From the NCBI GenBank assembly GCA_026260175.1, contig JAKCWW010000227.1, positions 50,448-114,447 of the forward strand: a stretch of DNA of 64,000 nt, in the 5' to 3' direction. Below the pieces are notes generated by a model. That model was not told where the DNA came from, made no database searches, and saw only the letters and a list, made by a program, of their open reading frames with translations. This DNA comes from Reticulitermes lucifugus (lineage: Eukaryota; Arthropoda; Insecta; Blattodea; Rhinotermitidae). The position numbers and the translations under genes were made by a program. Every line of letters begins with the position of its first letter. The first letter of the stretch is position 1. This document shows, piece by piece, positions 1-11,066 of the stretch.

Positions 1-63
1 ACGATCCTAGTAAGCGAGCGGCCGAAGACCCACGCTTTAGACCGCACGGCCACTGGGATCGGC
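1..63 (-). repeat. SINE-1, 5' (tRNA-like) head, cut by window edge
   Basis: Reverse complement reads as the tRNA-like head of the SINE-1 family (GGCCGTGCGGTCTAAAG as the A-box region). The same head is seen whole at 24219, 39286, 43942, 57106 and 59911. The B box would lie before position 1, so only the extreme 5' end is present. Confidence 0.8.
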
Positions 64-844
64 CAATTGTTATCATGGTGAGCTTTTATTTCCATTACTT
101 GAAGTACACAACGACTCTTAGCCGCAGCCTTCCTACATATTTCTGTATTCCTAATAACCAATTAAAAGTCCTTACCAAATGTGCAGAAATTGACGAATTT
201 CGATTCCTCAGCACCTTTGAAATAAAGAACAGTTTTATGCCTTGAATAAATTGTTATATACACAAACGTTGAATCCTTATTGGTATCTGATATTTTCCCG
301 ATATAATATCCCATCGATTTATCGGTATCAACTGACTGCTATGTTACATGTCTTGAGGACCAACACCGTAGGCTCCTGTTTGTATGGCACAGTGCTTATC
401 ATCAAATACTTCAAATTCTTCAGCTGCATCAGCCACGTTTATGTACGGAAACTTGTCGTGCAGTGCTGTGGGGTGGAACTGATTAAAAATTAACGATTTC
501 CTCACAATGAGCCTAACGAGGAAGCCATGATAGCTGTAGCATGAGAAATGAGGTTGTGTACATAACTCTTTAACAGCTAAGAAGGGCACGGCGTGGAAGT
601 CACATTGTCCATTCAGTATTCAGACACATCAACATGCATGAGAAGAGAATTCAGTTGGCTGGCAGAGAAGCTGTGACAGTGACAGCATAGCATAAGGTCT
701 GCCTGTAACACAGTTCCTTCCGCCTGATTAATGACTAGGTAAGTCTGTCGTGATGGTAATGTCTTTGTAATAGCACTGTATTATTACTGCGGGAGAATAA
801 GGCATCACGAGATACGTGGGCCTGTGCTTTAACTACATGACATA
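64..844. other. gene-free stretch, nothing assigned
   Basis: AT-rich sequence with short chance frames on both strands (at most about 80 codons) and no splice context, domain or repeat family that I recognise. Probably intergenic or intronic. Confidence 0.5.
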
Positions 845-960
845 TTGCGAGATATGAGGTTCTCACAGCGGGACTATCCTGGAGGATAAAGCCAGCAAAC
901 TCCTCCAAACTTTGGTACTAATGTACCAATATACGCGGCGTCATATTCAAGAATAACTAA
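845..960 (+). repeat. FB-1 fold-back repeat, degenerate copy
   Basis: It starts with a diverged GAGATATGAGGTTCTCAC head, and the right arm (CTCCTCC..., then TACCAATATACGCGGCGTC) matches the FB-1 copies at 12595, 21205 and 39840. It is heavily decayed and shortened in the middle. Confidence 0.5.
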
Positions 961-1467
961 TATACTTAACAGTGGATCATTAAGCTAAGCATAACTCGTT
1001 AATTTGATTACGATATCTGTAACAAAATATTTATGTGCATATGTAAATATAGAACATCGTAGTGTACAGTATTCTACATTTTATACACAGCATTTTCCTT
1101 CGCTATCGTCATATCAGATCTGCTGTTGCCTAGGTTTGTGTTCTGAAAATATCACGACGTTTGTGCATTCTGTCTGTGTGATGTTTGAGACAAGGTCATT
1201 GACACAAAATTGCGAAGCTTCGAATGGTGGGATGATTCTTGAATAATGAATTGGTAAGGATTTGGAAGGCAATGGTGGCGGTTTATTCCAGCATTTGCCT
1301 GTAGGGACGTAGGAAAATTACGACAAACCTGTCAGGATAGCGGATGGTGTGATGGAGAATCGAACAGTGCATCTCCCGTATGCATGTGTAGACAAGTATA
1401 GACCGAAAGGAAGTGGCTATTGCTGTCAAAAATTATTGATACTAGCATGAATTTCCTAAATTAGGTA
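961..1467. other. gene-free stretch
   Basis: No coding region or repeat family recognised. It ends at the TA (1466-1467) that is the left target duplication of the pogo-like element. Confidence 0.5.
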
Positions 1468-2169
1468 CAGTCGTCCCCTGACTGACGTCGTCATCACTTA
1501 CGTCGTTCCGCATTTACGTGGTTTGCACACAGACCCAATATTATTTTAAGCCAAGAGCGCAAGTTCGTAGTACGATGCTGAACTCCCATGATCAGGAACT
1601 CGTGGTCGCCCATCATTTTGAAATTCTGAAGCAAAGCACCATTGAACAATTTCAGGAACCTGAACTTGAGCCTGAGCCTAAGGAGAGGACCGTGACGGTT
1701 TCGAAGTTGACTGATGGGCTTTGATTCATTGAGGCTGGCATCAAGGTATCTGGGGACATTGATTCGAACGAGCAGCGAGCAGCAATAACTATACAAAGAA
1801 TTATGATGTTGCTTGTTTGCTGTGAGTAGATTCTGAAGGAGAAGAAGAGGTCTCTGTCTCCCCAGATTTTAGTGTTTGATTTGTTAAAGTCATCGTCAGG
1901 GACTCGTGCATCGTATTTTTGGACATTGGAGGTGATGAAACAGATAACCTGCCTACAGTTTAAAACGAAGTACCTCTTCCTTAAATTGTCACTCGTTTGT
2001 TATTTCACATTCTTTGTAAATTTTTTACAAGTATGAATATATCTCTTTTGGGTCAAAACTGATTATTGGAACTCCTCTCCCCATTTTAACATGGTGTTTA
2101 CGGAAAAATCTGTCCGACTAAAGTCGCCAATCTCGGAACCACCTACGACGTAACTTCAGGGGATGACTG
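1468..2169 (+). mobile_element. pogo/Tigger-type DNA transposon remnant (702 bp)
   Basis: The ends are inverted repeats: CAGTCGTCCCCTGA on the left and TCAGGGGATGACTG on the right, with further similarity in the adjacent ACGTCGT block. Both sides are flanked by TA (1466-1467 and 2170-2171), the expected target duplication for Tc1/mariner/pogo elements. The interior reads as the C-terminal tail of a Tigger-like transposase in the frame opening at 1518: after a stop at 1722 the same frame continues with IEAGIKV..DIDSNEQRAA and then ILKEKK, interrupted by another stop. The catalytic DDE core is missing, so this is an internally deleted, dead copy. The identification rests on the ends, the TA duplication and recalled similarity to Tigger C-termini. 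Confidence 0.8.
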
Positions 2170-2542
2170 TACTTCTTTCTCACAAGTCTGATTTGCGCAT
2201 GTTAACCAAACATTAAGGATTAGTATTTGTTGTTCTTGATACTTTGATCTCCGTTATTGCTGGGGATGGGTATCACCTTCATACACAGTAGAGAGCACGT
2301 AAAATTTTAGTGTCGTAATTGCTGCTCCGGATTAGGCGGTAAATTTAATGGGAATAAGACAATTCAAGTAACTCGCCAAGCTCGAAATTCGCAGTCTCGG
2401 TTTTCCTTTTGTACCCAGCTATACAAGCCGTGGTACTTGGTTCTATACACCCGCGGTTCTGAATGCGTAGGCACAAGGAAGAAACTCATGGTTGTCGCAC
2501 CGAGAGAATCACATTCAATGGGGGGGGGCCGTAAATGTGCAA
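2170..2542. other. gene-free stretch
   Basis: Nothing recognised apart from a G run just after 2520. Confidence 0.4.
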
Positions 2543-2635
2543 CGACTGACTGACTGACTGATTAACTAACTATCCAAGTAGGAACTGACTGACTAACTAA
2601 CTAATTAACGAACGAACTGGCTAACTAACTAACTG
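2543..2635 (-). repeat. (ACTG/AACT)n microsatellite, LINE-A 3' tail
   Basis: Imperfect tetranucleotide run (ACTG then AACT) directly abutting a reversed LINE-A 3' end. On the element strand it is the (AGTT)n-type tail seen on the other LINE-A copies (19080-19145, 34755, 46984). Confidence 0.75.
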
Positions 2636-2985
2636 CATGGAGTGCATCCCTGCTTGAGAAGCCAATAAACCCTCAGCTATTAGAGAAACACCCCGCATTT
2701 TATGAACACGGAAGATTCGTGACCGGGTTCGCAAGAGCCAGCATTAGACTCTATGAGCCAGATAAATTCAGTCCACATCCTTTCATTCTATTCATTTAAT
2801 ATAAATTTTAATACTACCTTCCCATCTGCGTCTAGGTTTCCCAAGCGGCCTATTTCTTTCAGCTTTCCCCACCTAGTCCTGAATGCATTTCTTTTTCTCT
2901 CTTATATGTACCACCTTACCTGCCCATCTCCCTTGGTTTGTTCACCCCAATAATATTTGTCAAGAGGCACACATCATTAAACTCC
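2636..2985 (-). mobile_element. LINE-A non-LTR retrotransposon, 3' end
   Basis: Reverse complement gives the diverged last part of a reverse-transcriptase ORF and the 3' UTR shared with copies at 5281, 16728, 34755 and 46984 (CATGGAGTGCATCCCTGCTTG next to the tail, then the CCCGCATTTTATG block). It is 5'-truncated, as is usual for LINE insertions. Stops and indels break the frame. Confidence 0.75.
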
Positions 2986-4091
2986 TCATGTTGCCGTGGC
3001 TGTAACGACATTCAAATTTCCCACGATTTTGCCAGTTCTGTGTTTTAACGTAAGCTACGTAACTTCCGACGTTGGCTTGGGATTGATATATGTTCTTGTG
3101 GCACACGTTTTGCTGTCGATGGCGTCAGTTTAGTAAAAACTGTACAGTATGACACTGACTCAACCGACACACGAGATCTCCGTTTTAAGCCGACTTGGGA
3201 AGGTATTGTACTTTAGTAAAACAAATTATACGTTGCTTTAAACTGAACATCAGTGTCAAGATTATGACATAAGGACATCTTGTAACTTTTGATCGCCTAC
3301 ACATGACATAGTCCTTGATCATTTCAGCAGCGAAGATAGGTTTGTGCATAGGGTACTGTCATCTCGTCTCGCAGATTAAAACTCAATTCCTGGTTGTTAG
3401 TACTGCTTTGAAGAACAAAACCGAAAATTCCTGCTTTATGAGTGTCGTTTACTGCCCTTCCGTTATGTAAGGTTTCTCCTTGTAATATTTAACACTTCGA
3501 ACTGTAAGTTCTTCTAATTAATATTTAAAAATTAGACTCTTGCTTCACCCAAAATTCTCTGTTTTTGCCTTATAATCACCAAAGTTTAATGACGCTTACG
3601 TAAATATAGCTGTTTATTGTAAGATTCACAGATACATAAGTGCACTGTGTGGCTAGGATACAGAGCGTTTTTAATTGTAACGTTTAATGTTTAAAACTCG
3701 TGATACTATGCTTGAAAGGAGGGAATCTTGCATCCAAGCGGCCATCTTAACAGGCAGTATCCCTGTTATACTAAAAGGAAAGTTTTTCTTTCGCAGAGAC
3801 TTAATTTCACAATTGTATGCACTTCAGCGCTGTATTCATAATAAACTGAGGCCCTTGTTTTGGAGTCGCCACTTACAAACCGAGTGTAAACCCCACGAGT
3901 CAGATGTGACACACCGGTTTTTGGTTAAACACGAAGGGCAGGTCTGACTGAACCTGTTGTAACATCGTCAGATATTTTGGAAGTTTATACTGCAGCTATA
4001 GAAAGCACGTTACTTTACGAAGGGACACAGTCGTTTCCTCTTAACACAGCACCTTCAAAACGGACTGTGGGAAACTTAGAAGAATAGATTG
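2986..4091. other. gene-free stretch
   Basis: No recognised genes. The largest frame (3687-3947, 86 codons) has no domain signature and no splice context. Confidence 0.5.
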
Positions 4092-4415
4092 TAAAGGTAA
4101 AAAAGCTCTCCTTGTGCTCAATTACGTTAGTCGCTAATATGTTTTGTGGCAGAGTGGAGGTATAGCTCCAAGAATTTTAACCTCTTCACTAGATGGAGGT
4201 GACTGGTGAGCTTCATGCCCCCGTTTTGCTTTATCCCCGGGGAAATAGCACTCCTTACCCTTTGGATAGGGGGATAATTGGGTGTCAGAACCATTCTAGA
4301 TGCTTTGAAGTAGACGTAAATTGTTTAACCCAGCCAGGACTCCAACAACGAACCCTCGACCTTCAGCCTGTAGCCAAATCATCATATGCACTGAGCTACG
4401 GATGCCCTTTCTTAG
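4092..4415 (-). repeat. SINE-3, full length, diverged
   Basis: Reverse complement starts with a tRNA-like head (GTAGCTCAGTGC as A box, GAGGGTTCG as B box). It then runs through the family body, where a diverged GGTAAAGCGG block and CTCCATCTAGTG can be recognised, and ends in AAGGTAAA-like sequence. The nearby B-box spacing fits a pol III promoter. Confidence 0.7.
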
Positions 4416-5014
4416 AATTCAGTAAAGGTTGATGACAATTGTTTGGTGTGATATATCTGAGAGAGCCTGTATCGAGCCTCCAGTGAATATCGGCCGATGA
4501 TTTATGCATAGCCAACACCTTCCTGCTGGCCTTTTGTCTGCGCGGTCACTCGTACATGCACAAAGGCTGCAGAGGCGAGACTAAGATCGCAGCATTATAT
4601 TGTACCACAACAAGATCCTAGCAAGGTCATAAATTTTCATGTTCCTCTCTCACTCTTGCCAGAGGTTGAGTCAGAAGTCAGAACGGAAAAGGACTCACAG
4701 CAACACGAAATGCTAAGCATTTCTTTAGGATATTCGGGATTATTGGTGTGAAAAGGGGAGAGAGTGAGAGGAGACCTTACATTTTGCAGACAACTTCATT
4801 TTAGTGTGCACCAAAATTATCTACACATTAAGCGTAGGAATTAACAAGTTTATGCACGTAAAGAAATTGCTATGGGCAAGCTCGATGGCAGTTCAGGAAT
4901 TCCTGTTCTAAACCTCCGAGGTGTTGGAAGGGAATAGTAACAACAGTGCATGAATTCTAATATCTTATATTTATCTTATAATTGTAAAGTAAAAGTTTAT
5001 TTCTGTCATTTACG
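4416..5014. other. gene-free stretch
   Basis: No recognised genes or repeats. Confidence 0.4.
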
Positions 5015-5280
5015 ACGAATAATTGCAGAAGTGCGGAGGTGGGGTAAATGCATGATTGAGGAACCACAGTTCGATTCCCGGCAGGGAGAAGAACGTTTTC
5101 TCTCGCCAAAGCCTCCAGAATTGCTCGCAGGCCCATTTACCCTCCTATTCAATGGGTACAAATGGCTTTTTCTCAGAGGGTAAAGCGTCCGGGACGTGAA
5201 CTTACCACGTCTTTTTAGTGCCGAGGTTAAAGATGCGTGTAGCTGGACCTACGCACCTTTGTGTGCCTTCGTGATTAACT
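5015..5280 (+). repeat. SINE-3 copy
   Basis: The B box CAGTTCGATTCCCGGCAGGG is followed by the family body (CAATGGGTAC, GGTAAAGCG, TAGTGCCGAGGTTAAAG) and GTGCCTTCGTG near the 3' end. The 77-codon frame at 4950 is an artefact of this copy. Confidence 0.75.
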
Positions 5281-5640
5281 AACTTACTTCATAGAGCAGA
5301 GTTCTTCTAAAGTTCTTCAGCTAGGCAAAAATATCCCGCATTTTATGGAACTTGAAGGTTCATTACTCTTTTCACAAGAGTCTGCCACTTGTTCCTTTCC
5401 TGAGCCAGATGAACCTAGTCAGCGTCTTCTTATCCTGTCTATTTATGATCCATTTCAAAATCCTTCTTTCTACACCTAGGTCGTGAAGTGGTCCCTTTCC
5501 CTTAGCTTTCCTCGTCTAATACCCTATACTCGTATGCATTTCGCTGCTTCTCCATACGAGTCATATCCACCGCTCATCTCATCCTCCTTGGTTTGATGCT
5601 CCTCATAATATATGATGGGGAGCAAAGCCTTTATGACGTG
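5281..5640 (-). mobile_element. LINE-A 3' end
   Basis: Reversed LINE-A tail sharing blocks with 2636 and 34755 (CATAGAGCAGAGTTCTTCT, CCCGCATTTTATGGAAC, GCCACTTGTTC, CATCCTCCTTGG). It sits directly against the 3' end of the SINE-3 copy, with a short AACT tail at 5275-5285. Confidence 0.75.
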
Positions 5641-6019
5641 TTTAATTAAGGACAGTGGGAGACTTTTTTCTTATTAATTTCGTCGCGTCTGTCTGTCCAT
5701 CCGTATACCCAAATGAAACAGCGAAATATGCTTGGGGTACTTGTGTGAAACTTCACGTTCAGAAGTTTTACTAAGACTTTAGAGAGTTTCTGGATAAAAT
5801 CTCACAACAGTAACGGACACCTTTAATGAACCGTACGTACACGCATTTCTGCCCTCATGTCGAGCTTAAATTATTAAATATTTATCGGTGCGCAAAATAT
5901 ATGGTACAGAAGTTGCAGATAAGACCAAAACACGCACTTTATGTCCCTAAAGTTTTGTGCCTTTCCGATCCTCCACTTTCGTACGCTGTTTGTATGTAAC
6001 GAGAAACCCTAAGCTGGCA
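5641..6019. other. gene-free stretch, possible decayed GGCGCG-type element
   Basis: Contains GTCTGTCTGTCCATCCGT, like the interior of the elements at 8624, 27545 and 47247, but I could not trace the termini. Confidence 0.3.
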
Positions 6020-6125
6020 TTCACAAATGGAAACTGAATACCCTAAGATGGATGCAGATTTCATCAAATTACTAGTGTCTATCTACAAAACCACACGGCG
6101 TCACGTCTGAGAAGATAGCAATTTC
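6020..6125 (+). repeat. FB-1 fold-back repeat, partial
   Basis: The right-arm block (TATCTACAAAACCACACGGC, then GTCACGTCTGAGAAGAT) matches the FB-1 copy at 21205-21375 closely. The left arm is not clear. Confidence 0.5.
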
Positions 6126-6720
6126 AATATCATGAAATATATTCGGTACCGTTTCAGGTATGTACAGTAACCTCGTGTCTTGCTGAAACGATGTGCAATT
6201 TATGCGGTAGAGTTTTGGATGCCGGACCTGTGAACTTGCTGTGAGTGTCATAAAGACTAATCTTCATATGGCTGTTCCTTTTTTTTAAGAGTTGGAACTG
6301 ATTATCATACATTAATAACAAAGCTTAGGTACAGAGTAGGAGGCTACGTTTCCTCTGTTATTTGACTCTCAGAACCGTATGTGATAACAAGAAACTGAAG
6401 AGTGCTGGGAAAAGGCTGTTGTTCTGCATAAATCGTAACTGTGATATAGATAGTGCTTTTAAAACGGTGGTACGCGGACGGTCGCCTGGTGGTACGCGAA
6501 GAAATGTAGGAATTCCTTTTTCAGTAATTAAAATTTCGAAACGTTAATTTCACTGTTGAAATTGTTTTAAATGTGTTGAAATGTAGAAAAAAACGTTTAT
6601 AAAGTGTACACCAAGTTACTATTTTATTGTTCGAATATAATTACAGTCTCTCTTCTGTCGTCTAATCGCGTTAAATTAGAAAAGTAACAACTGCGAGATC
6701 TGAGGTTTCCACAGCGTTGT
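6126..6720. other. gene-free stretch
   Basis: No gene recognised. A GGTGGTACGCG phrase occurs twice (about 6469 and 6489) and again near 6830, suggesting a decayed repeat. An FB-1-like head (GAGATCTGAGGTTTCCAC) lies at 6694-6716. Confidence 0.4.
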
Positions 6721-6773
6721 TGTTTCGCTGGCTGGCAGGTTTGAAGACTTCAAACTTGCCAACCAGCGAAACA
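6721..6773. repeat. near-perfect 26-bp-arm hairpin
   Basis: Arms 6721-6746 and 6748-6773 are inverted repeats around a single central A. There are only two mismatches, both G-U compatible in RNA on one strand. It sits immediately after an FB-1-like head. Confidence 0.9.
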
Positions 6774-7169
6774 TCCCGGAAAGTAGGCATTAATATTTGC
6801 AGTACTTAGTGGTACGTGGTATTGTGACAGTGGTACGCGAGAAAAGAAAGTTTGAAAAGTACTGATATAGATTATGGACACGGATCGTAGATGAAAATTT
6901 AATTATGAAACCAGTCTCATCTTTATGTTATTTGTAAAAATTCTGTAAGTGCGAAATATTGAAGGAGTTAACTTTCTACAGCTGTCACGGGATGTGCCGT
7001 CTGGGAAGTTGTATATCAGCGTAAATTAATTCGGTACCATTCCTTCAGGAGGGATGATGCCCATCTCAGCCTGTACCCGACACAAGACAAGACACTACAC
7101 AGAGGCCTGTACAAGCTACAAATTTATAAACCTAATATTATACATCTTTCGTGCAACTGGCAACATACA
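6774..7169. other. gene-free stretch
   Basis: Nothing recognised. Confidence 0.4.
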
Positions 7170-7374
7170 GACAATAATTTATTTCAACTTACTGCACTGG
7201 TATACATCTATATAAATGTTATTTCAACATGTTTCGGCTGATAGACGCACCCTTCATCTGGGAATGACCCTTATGTGTATTCCAAGGTGATGGCTAAGTT
7301 TATCAGCCGAAACATTTTGGAATAACTTTTATGTAGAAGTATACCAGTCCAATAAGTTGGAATAAATTCTTGTC
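7170..7374. mobile_element. fold-back (MITE-like) element with about 75-bp arms
   Basis: Left arm 7170-7247 and right arm 7296-7374 are inverted copies of each other (ACTGGTATAC, TTATTTCAACATGTTTCGGC and GGAATAA blocks) separated by about 48 bp. Each arm carries the GCCGAAACAT motif described under findings. Confidence 0.85.
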
Positions 7375-8623
7375 TCTACAAATGTACATGATGTGTAAGT
7401 GTGCTTTACTCAGAAAGGGCAAGAAACTGCATAAAAGCTTATATAAGCTACAGTATACGCTGTGTGTAAGTATACGTTTTCATAGACCAGAACTTTATAG
7501 TTAGTTCTAAGAGTAGAGTGGGACAGAGCCCCGTGTTGTCTGGAGTCTGCTGTACCAGCCGCAGAGGTGAAATAATTATGGAGCACTGGTGGACTGATAA
7601 CTGACGGGGAAAACTGAATTCTTCGAAGAAAAACCTGCACACAGCGGCTTAGTTGGCTGGGGTGGCGTTGGATGGGGGGGGGGGCGTGCGCATCTGTCTG
7701 AGATGGCAAGAGGTTCGGCAGCAAAGTGAATATTTTAAATAAAAAAAAACTTTGTGTATGCTCAACATATTTTGAATTAGTTAGTCACGTAGAAGAAATT
7801 GTAATAAATGATTCTGACATTTGAAAAGTCATCATTTATGTTAAGGGCGACCATTGTGATTACTTGCCCCGGGGGCCAAAAGGCCTAGCTACGTCACTGC
7901 CTGCACCTCTTCACTGTATTCATCACAAATCCCACATCAACTACCCTGGTATTTCACTCAGATATCCGAGATGTGGTCAAGAACATAGGCTAAACTCTTT
8001 GGTATTTCGTGTCGCTGAAAGTACAACATTCCATGGAAGATCTGTAGATATAATCTCTTTGATTTGAGAAATATAGAAGGTAATTGTGACCTGCAATGGA
8101 TGTACAGACCTATGCATATCCATTTAGAGAATATCGTTTTTATTAAACATGATTTTCCCGTATTGTAAAAGCTGTTGCTGGAATTTCGACTTCTTTGTGG
8201 TGACATACAATAGAAGCATTGCTGTAGAGGGTAAAGTGGAATGTGCGGTAGACAGGTAGACTCATGTTGACCTCTCAGAACATCGTTCCTTTTCATTGGA
8301 TACGGTTTTTTTTCTCAACGCTCCCTCACTCCAAGACACCACTGTCTTCGCTCGAAGACGATGTTTTCCATTTACCGGAAACAGTAACTGAGGCTGATAT
8401 TCGTGTTGCAACAGTGTGGCTGGAGGATTATCCCACAGCGCGTGGATGCCCGTTTTAGCAATATGAAGTAACAAGGGGCGTGTAAACTGGCTGACTAATT
8501 CTGTGGCATTTGAATCCAAAGGATCATCACCGCTGATAAAATAGTCCGCCCCCGGACACGACCCGAAGTCGTCCCTTCTGCCTCCTATCTACACAACCGC
8601 TCTCCTTAACACCCATGTTATTA
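7375..8623. other. gene-free stretch
   Basis: Several chance frames (up to 112 codons at 7958-8296, minus), none with a domain or splice context. A poly-G run lies near 7675-7684. Confidence 0.45.
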
Positions 8624-9165
8624 GGCGCGTTCTCAAAATTGCGAAAAGTGACTATTAGCTTCTTCATGTTTGTCCTTCTGTCCCGCCGCACGGAGCAACT
8701 CGGCTTCGCTGGGCGGACTTTCATGAAATCTGATAGTTGAGTATTTTTCGAAAATCTGTTAAGAAAGTTCAAGTTTCATTAAAATCTGACAAGAATAACG
8801 TATACTGTATGTGAAGACCTGTGTACGATACATTTATGACAGTATGTCGTTGAATCCTTCTTAAAATGAGAAATGTTTCAGATAAAATTTGTAGAGAAAA
8901 TGAAAACACACATTTTATGTTCAATGGCATTTTCTTCCAAAAAATAGTGCCGTTTATGAGATAATGTGGACAAATATGACAGAGTCGGACAGGTCACAGA
9001 TGACAATATAATACGGCACATGCGCTTTGCATGCTGGGTATCTAAGGCTACGGGCACAAGCTCAGAATATGTGATATTTATTGCTTTTTCCACGAAAACA
9101 ATGGGTATGCGTACACGCCTGATTGTTACGTTGTACGTACATTGCCTCTCCTGTTAGATTATCCT
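8624..9165 (+). mobile_element. GGCGCG-ended repeat element, copy 1
   Basis: Starts with GGCGCGTTCTCAAAATTGCG and aligns over its whole length with 27545-28105. Shared landmarks are GACAAGAATAACG, GAGAAATGTTTCAGA, CACACATTTTATGTTCA and CATGCGCTTTGCATGCTGG. There is no coding capacity. It is probably a non-autonomous DNA element. The 3' border is not sharp. Confidence 0.75.
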
Positions 9166-9265
9166 TCCGTCTACTCAGTCTTAGCACGTGGGCGATTCTT
9201 CAAGAGGCTTCCTCACAACATTTCTAGGTTATTTGCATGTCGTGCGCCCATGCTAACCCATTGTG

Positions 9266-9530
9266 AAAGGTAAAAGTTCACCCTAGAACAGGCCATGAAG
9301 GCCCAGAGTAGGTGTAGAGGTGTAGCTGTACTCTTTATTTTTAATTTCGGCTTTAGATGAGGGTGGGTTGCCACGCCACGGCCGCTTTACCCCCGGGAAA
9401 GAGACCCGGTACCCATTGTACAGGAGGCTTGGTGGGCTCCAGGGCCGGTCTGAACAGGTGCAGAAAATGTCGCCCCCACTGGGATTCCATCCCCGGACCG
9501 TCCAACCCGCCAGCCTATTGTACTACCCTT
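9266..9530 (-). repeat. SINE-3 copy, full length
   Basis: Reverse complement has a B-box region with GGGGATGGAATCCCAGTGGG, then GGCCCTGGAGCCCACC, ACAATGGGTACC, GGGGGTAAAGCGGCC, and ends in CTTTTACC. The 128-codon frame at 9357 is this SINE read in the wrong direction. Confidence 0.85.
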
Positions 9531-9904
9531 GTTTCCAGTACCTTAAGAGTATTGAAGTTGGGTCAGGAAAATAATGAGCACATGTTTTACCCTCACCTGT
9601 CTGTGCAGCTCGTACCTGCTCCTGCGTTTCTGCGCCGCTCCCAATTGTCACGGTATTCAGGATACCGTTGTTTAGAGTTCTCGTGTTATTTGCTTAGCGT
9701 GGAATGCCGGTGTCAGGTGTCGGATGAATTAATCTCATACTAGCCTGTTCATTCTTCTCGTCACTCGAGTGTAAGTGACCTGTATATCTCGCGGGGTTCA
9801 TCGCCGTGTAATTCACTAAACTGCTCACTTAGGCCTTCGATAGGGCTTTCTTTTGTAGGTGTATTCAGTATGCGAACTTAAAAAACATTTTTTACGGTGG
9901 TTGT
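9531..9904. other. gene-free stretch
   Basis: Nothing recognised. Confidence 0.4.
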
Positions 9905-10060
9905 AATATGTCTGATTATTAAGCTGCGGCCTTCTGGGATGAGACAGATAATGTTGAAGGCAGGAGATTCCTCCGAAACGTTGGCAGTTATTTACCAGGC
10001 TACAAGGCATCACATTCCTGAAGAACCCAGTCGTATTTCTTACCGCCGTATGAACCTCGC
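9905..10060 (+). repeat. FB-1 fold-back repeat, internally deleted
   Basis: Contains CTTCTGGGATGAGAC from the left arm, then TTCCTCCGAAACGTTGGCA and the right arm TTTACCAGGCTACAAGGCAT..CACATTCC. The central spacer is shortened. Confidence 0.65.
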
Positions 10061-10925
10061 ATATGATGTACTGCTTCACTACACTGAAAAAAAGTCCACG
10101 AGAAATTGATAGTCACTCAGCTTATCAGAATATAATTCACATTTCGTATTATATGTGGGTAAAATCACTTGTAGTATTATTTTCTTGTCCACTCCTGCGT
10201 CTCTCAGTCTCCTCCCTTTACGTGAATTTTTATTCTTCGGCCCCTCTGTATATGCTGCATCCGCGCCCATTTAATCGTGGCTGATTTGTGGAGAGTATAA
10301 TTTATGGGATTATTTTTTTGACAAAATTTAATGTCGTGTGATTGCAGTGTATTATTATCGTGGTTAGAGATATCACTGTGCCACACCCTATTGCCATATT
10401 ATTGGACTAAAATATAGCTGAATAACGTTTTCATCAATGTTATTGAGTTACACGTTAATGCGTATAACTGAATGTTGTCAAGATGTTATCTTGTATGTCC
10501 TATGCCTTTCTGTGAGAAACGAGTTGTGATAAATAATGTTTACACTACGCACTGCACGGCGCATACAACAGTGTCGTGAACATAGTTTTAACAGTTTTGT
10601 ACAGTGTAATCTGAGTCTCTAATATTCTGCCATGCTCATCGGTTTCTTCTTGTGTCACTGAATGTAATGGTTCCAGTTTTCCTTAAGAGGATATGTTTTC
10701 TTTTGTTCAATATCAGTCTTCACGAAACGCAACAAGGTATTTAAGCGAGTCAACTTTGTAATTAACTGGTTCATTGTATAATCTCTAGCATAGTTGTCAC
10801 AGAAGCTAAGGCCCAAAATCGAACTTCTTTCCTATTATGAGTCACATGCCTACCGCCGAAAATAATTTTTAAGTAAGATCGCTTTCAGGATTCCGGTTTT
10901 ATATGAAGCGACGATGCGTCGCTGT
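10061..10925. other. gene-free stretch
   Basis: Overlapping chance frames on both strands. No domain, splice signal or repeat family recognised. Confidence 0.45.
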
Positions 10926-11066
10926 GATTCCCGACATTTCGAAGAAACGTGTCGCCTTCATCGTTACGGGTTCAAGGTCCATGAAGAATTCCTTCATTTT
11001 GGCATTCGTCATGGACCCTGAACCACTGAAGATGAAGGCGACACTTTTCTTCGAAACGTCGGGAGC
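10926..11066. mobile_element. fold-back element with about 64-bp arms
   Basis: Left arm 10926-10989 and right arm 11003-11066 are inverted copies (GATTCCCGACATTTCGAAGA against TTCTTCGAAACGTCGGGAGC, plus GGTCCATGA against TCATGGACC) around a 13-bp spacer. The right arm reads CTGAAGATGAAGG..CTTCGAAACGTC, the hammerhead-like motif. The 115-codon frame at 10903 results from this palindrome. Confidence 0.85.

Noticed and set aside
9357-9743. 128-codon plus frame
   Set aside because: Its N-terminal half is SINE-3 read antisense.
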